DNA of 64,000 bases from Arthrobacter sp. EPSL27. GTDB lineage: Bacteria; Actinomycetota; Actinomycetes; Actinomycetales; Micrococcaceae. Shown piece after piece: positions 61,786 through 64,000 of this stretch. A program made the translations under genes and the position numbers. The stretch covers positions 568,664 to 632,663 of the forward strand of contig NZ_LNUT01000004.1 of NCBI RefSeq assembly GCF_001512305.1, written 5' to 3'. The notes beneath the pieces were generated by a model. It saw nothing but the letters and a program-made list of their open reading frames with translations, was not told the DNA's origin and did no database searches. Within the stretch, counting starts at the first letter, position 1. Each line of letters begins with the position of its first letter.

Positions 61786-64000
61786 GAACCGCGCCACCGC
61801 CCCGGAGGCGGCAGAAGAATCCAACGCCCTGACCGGCCGCACTGAGGACCTGGGCTCGGCGGTAGAAGCCATCAAAGGCAACACCCACGTCGCCGTCCTC
61901 CTGCTCGGGGACAGCGGGATCGGAAAATCCACGCTGTTGGAGTCCGTGGTGGCCCACCTGCGCGCCGACGTGACGCCGGTCCGCATCCACGGCAGCCCTT
62001 CCCTGACGAACGTCCCGTACGGAGTGCTCGGCCCCTTCATCGTGGGGCTCCCCGTGCAGGAGGCCACCTCGCAACTGGCGGTGCTCCGGACGTTCTGGTC
62101 CCGCCTGGAGGAAGAGCGCCGAGCCACCGGGAATCCGCTGCTGCTGATTGTGGACGACGCCCACGACCTGGACGAGGCGACCGCGGGCATCCTCGTGGAA
62201 CTGGCCGCTGCCGGGTGGGCCAAACTCCTGGTGGCGTCGGCCACCCGGCCCGGCCTGCCCGAGCCGCTGCTGCAGCTCTGGTTTGAAGGCATCGCACAGC
62301 GCATCGACCTCCGGCCCCTGACCCAGCGGCAGACGGGCGACATCCTGGCCCGCGCACTGGGACCGCAGGTCCTGCCGAACGTCGCCGAGATTCTCTGGGA
62401 AGCCTCCGAGGGCAACCCGCTGCTGCTCAACGGGCTGATCGACGACGCCAAGAGCGACGGCACCCTGCTCCAGCGCAACGGCGTGTGGCTGCTCACGCGC
62501 CCCCTTAACAGCCACGGGGACCGCCTGAGCGATGTGGTCCGCCGCCAACTGCTGAGGCGCACGCCGGAGGAGCGCCAGACCCTGAACCTGGTTGCCCTGG
62601 CCGAGCCCGTGTCCCGCGAGCTGATTGAAACCATGGTGGGCGAGGACCCGGTGGCGGTCCTGATCGAGCACGAGCTGATCCGTGTGACGCCCTCGCCCCA
62701 CCCCCAGCTGCGGCTGTGGCACTCCATCTACGGCGACACGCTGCGCAACCTGATTTCTCCGGCGCGGAGCCTCCAGCTCCGGCAGAGCCTCCTACGCCTG
62801 ATGGACAGCGAGCCGACGTCGGCGGAGGGCCTGCTCCGCCAGGTCAGCTGGTCGATGGAATGCGGGGCCGAGGTCGATGACCGGCAGCTGCTGCGGGCCG
62901 CCGTGCTGGCCAGCAGGCTCCACCAGGACGACCTGGCGCGCCAGGCCGCGGCGCTGGTCAAGGATCCTGACCTGCAGGTGGTGGCGCGGTCCGTGACGGC
63001 GCGGACACTCTTCAACACGTCGGACTATGCCGCAGCCCGGGACATCTTGGAGGCGGACTTCGCCCAGGGACTCAGTGTGGCTGTCCTCCTGACGGGCACC
63101 CTGATGTGGGCGGCCGTGCAGGCGGCCCTGGGCCACCCTCCGGCTGAGATCATGGCCCGGGCCGGAGCCCTCCTGGCGGCCGGGGAGCGGCTGGCCGCGG
63201 AACATCCGGAGGATGCCGGCGGCATCCTTGCGGCCACACGGGAGCGCTATGCCACCATGCATGCCATGGTGTTCGCGCTGGCCGGCGAGTATTCGGAGGA
63301 TGCCGGCGGCGCGGCGGATCCAGGGCCGTCCGGCAACGTCCTGGAGGGCGCGTTCAAGCTGGCCCTGGAATCGGAACGGCTCCTGGTGCAAGGCAAGGCG
63401 GTGCAGGCGTTCGCGGCGGCATCCCAGGCGCTGGAATCCGCAGGGGCCGGCCATGAGGAACTGTATTTCCTTGCGGAGTTCCTCGTGGCACGGGCGGCCG
63501 CTGCCGCGATCCATGGCGGGGATTGGAAGGCCGCCGACACGCTACTGGCCGGGGTGACGGCGGGCCCGGGTCCCAACCTGATCTCGTTCGGCGGGGGAGT
63601 CCACGCCGCGCACGGAATCATCCTGCTCTACCAGGGCAAAGCCGCCCAGGCGATGACCACCCTCAGTGCGGCCCTGGAGTCGCTGCGGCTTGCGGACCCC
63701 CAGCAGCTTTTCGCCCTGACCGCCGCGATGGCCTTCGCTGCCGCCGCTGAAGTCGGGGCAAAGGACAAAGCCGCGGCTTTCCTTGCTGAATACGAGGCCG
63801 CGCCGCGGGCGGTGTCCCGTTACCTCCGGGTCCTCTCGGAGATGGAAGTGGTTTACGGCAAGGCGCGGCTGGGAAACTACCCCGGCGCCGTCGACGAGCT
63901 CCGGGCGCTGGGCAGGCCGCACGGCGATGGTTCCACGGCCGGCCTGGAGTTCGACTCGCTGGCGTTGTGCCTGGCCCTCGGCGACCGGGAGGCAGCGGCC
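61763..64000 (+). CDS. second AAA-type LuxR-family regulator, runs off the window
   Basis: At least 746 residues with no stop before the window edge. The ATPase part has Walker A GDSGIGKST (49-57), Walker B LLLIVDDAHDLDE (about 125-137) and helical repeats after about residue 300. A LuxR DNA-binding end is expected beyond the edge but is not visible. GTG 61763 starts 23 bases inside the previous gene, so the two are translationally coupled; TTG 61772 is an alternative. The two proteins have the same architecture but diverged sequence, as if from an old tandem duplication. Confidence 0.85.
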   Translation, partial: MICLDSSRNRATAPEAAEESNALTGRTEDLGSAVEAIKGNTHVAVLLLGDSGIGKSTLLESVVAHLRADVTPVRIHGSPSLTNVPYGVLGPFIVGLPVQEATSQLAVLRTFWSRLEEERRATGNPLLLIVDDAHDLDEATAGILVELAAAGWAKLLVASATRPGLPEPLLQLWFEGIAQRIDLRPLTQRQTGDILARALGPQVLPNVAEILWEASEGNPLLLNGLIDDAKSDGTLLQRNGVWLLTRPLNSHGDRLSDVVRRQLLRRTPEERQTLNLVALAEPVSRELIETMVGEDPVAVLIEHELIRVTPSPHPQLRLWHSIYGDTLRNLISPARSLQLRQSLLRLMDSEPTSAEGLLRQVSWSMECGAEVDDRQLLRAAVLASRLHQDDLARQAAALVKDPDLQVVARSVTARTLFNTSDYAAARDILEADFAQGLSVAVLLTGTLMWAAVQAALGHPPAEIMARAGALLAAGERLAAEHPEDAGGILAATRERYATMHAMVFALAGEYSEDAGGAADPGPSGNVLEGAFKLALESERLLVQGKAVQAFAAASQALESAGAGHEELYFLAEFLVARAAAAAIHGGDWKAADTLLAGVTAGPGPNLISFGGGVHAAHGIILLYQGKAAQAMTTLSAALESLRLADPQQLFALTAAMAFAAAAEVGAKDKAAAFLAEYEAAPRAVSRYLRVLSEMEVVYGKARLGNYPGAVDELRALGRPHGDGSTAGLEFDSLALCLALGDREAAA

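Overview
The window is high-GC actinobacterial chromosome, most likely from the Micrococcaceae (Arthrobacter, Pseudarthrobacter or a close relative). The evidence is mycothiol conjugate amidase, WhiB2, RpfB, DUF3499, TIGR03089 and DUF4307 proteins, frequent GTG starts, -10 elements of the TAGGCT/TAGGAT type, and a gene order that recalls three blocks known from Mycobacterium tuberculosis (around Rv1080-Rv1100, Rv3255-Rv3277 and Rv1002-Rv1019). I see no rRNA, insertion sequence, prophage, CRISPR array or plasmid gene; this is core chromosome. About 55 protein genes and one tRNA are supported.

Layout. 1-15 kb: DUF4307/mca, a small membrane protein, a 5'-truncated HAD hydrolase remnant, hemolysin III, a cis-prenyltransferase, phoH2 preceded by a tiny ORF, a minus-strand operon (anchored protein, multicopper oxidase, signal peptidase I), a GNAT acetyltransferase, a prepilin peptidase, fumC, carbonic anhydrase, DUF4245 and glpX. 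15-32 kb: envelope and sugar metabolism (galE, a FemX-type ligase, manA, an LCP transferase, purEK, GtrA), then whiB2, a giant GT2 membrane glycosyltransferase with a DUF5719 partner, a degenerate metallopeptidase, DUF3499, Trm112 and ahcY. 32-47 kb: L,D-transpeptidase, a TIGR01906 membrane protein, acyl-CoA ligase, Pmt mannosyltransferase, rsmI, a succinate-semialdehyde dehydrogenase and a moxR-DUF58-transglutaminase operon. 47-64 kb: tatD, rpfB, ksgA, ispE, an ABC-F protein, TetR, tRNA-Gln, glmU, prs, rplY, pth and two tandem AAA/LuxR regulators, the second running off the end.

Common themes are cell-wall assembly and turnover (GlmU, UppS-like, FemX, LCP, Ldt, RpfB, Pmt, GT2), RNA and ribosome maintenance (RsmI, KsgA, Pth, L25, PhoH2, ABC-F) and central carbon or one-carbon metabolism (FumC, GlpX, ManA, GalE, AhcY).

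The most notable non-coding signals are: at least 15 genes with a TANNNT-like hexamer exactly six bases before the start codon, which predicts leaderless transcription; a structured leader in front of rplY with mutually exclusive stems; a 245-bp array of GGACAT-type palindromic repeats between galE and the FemX gene; and several operator-like repeats at whiB2, gabD, ahcY and ksgA.
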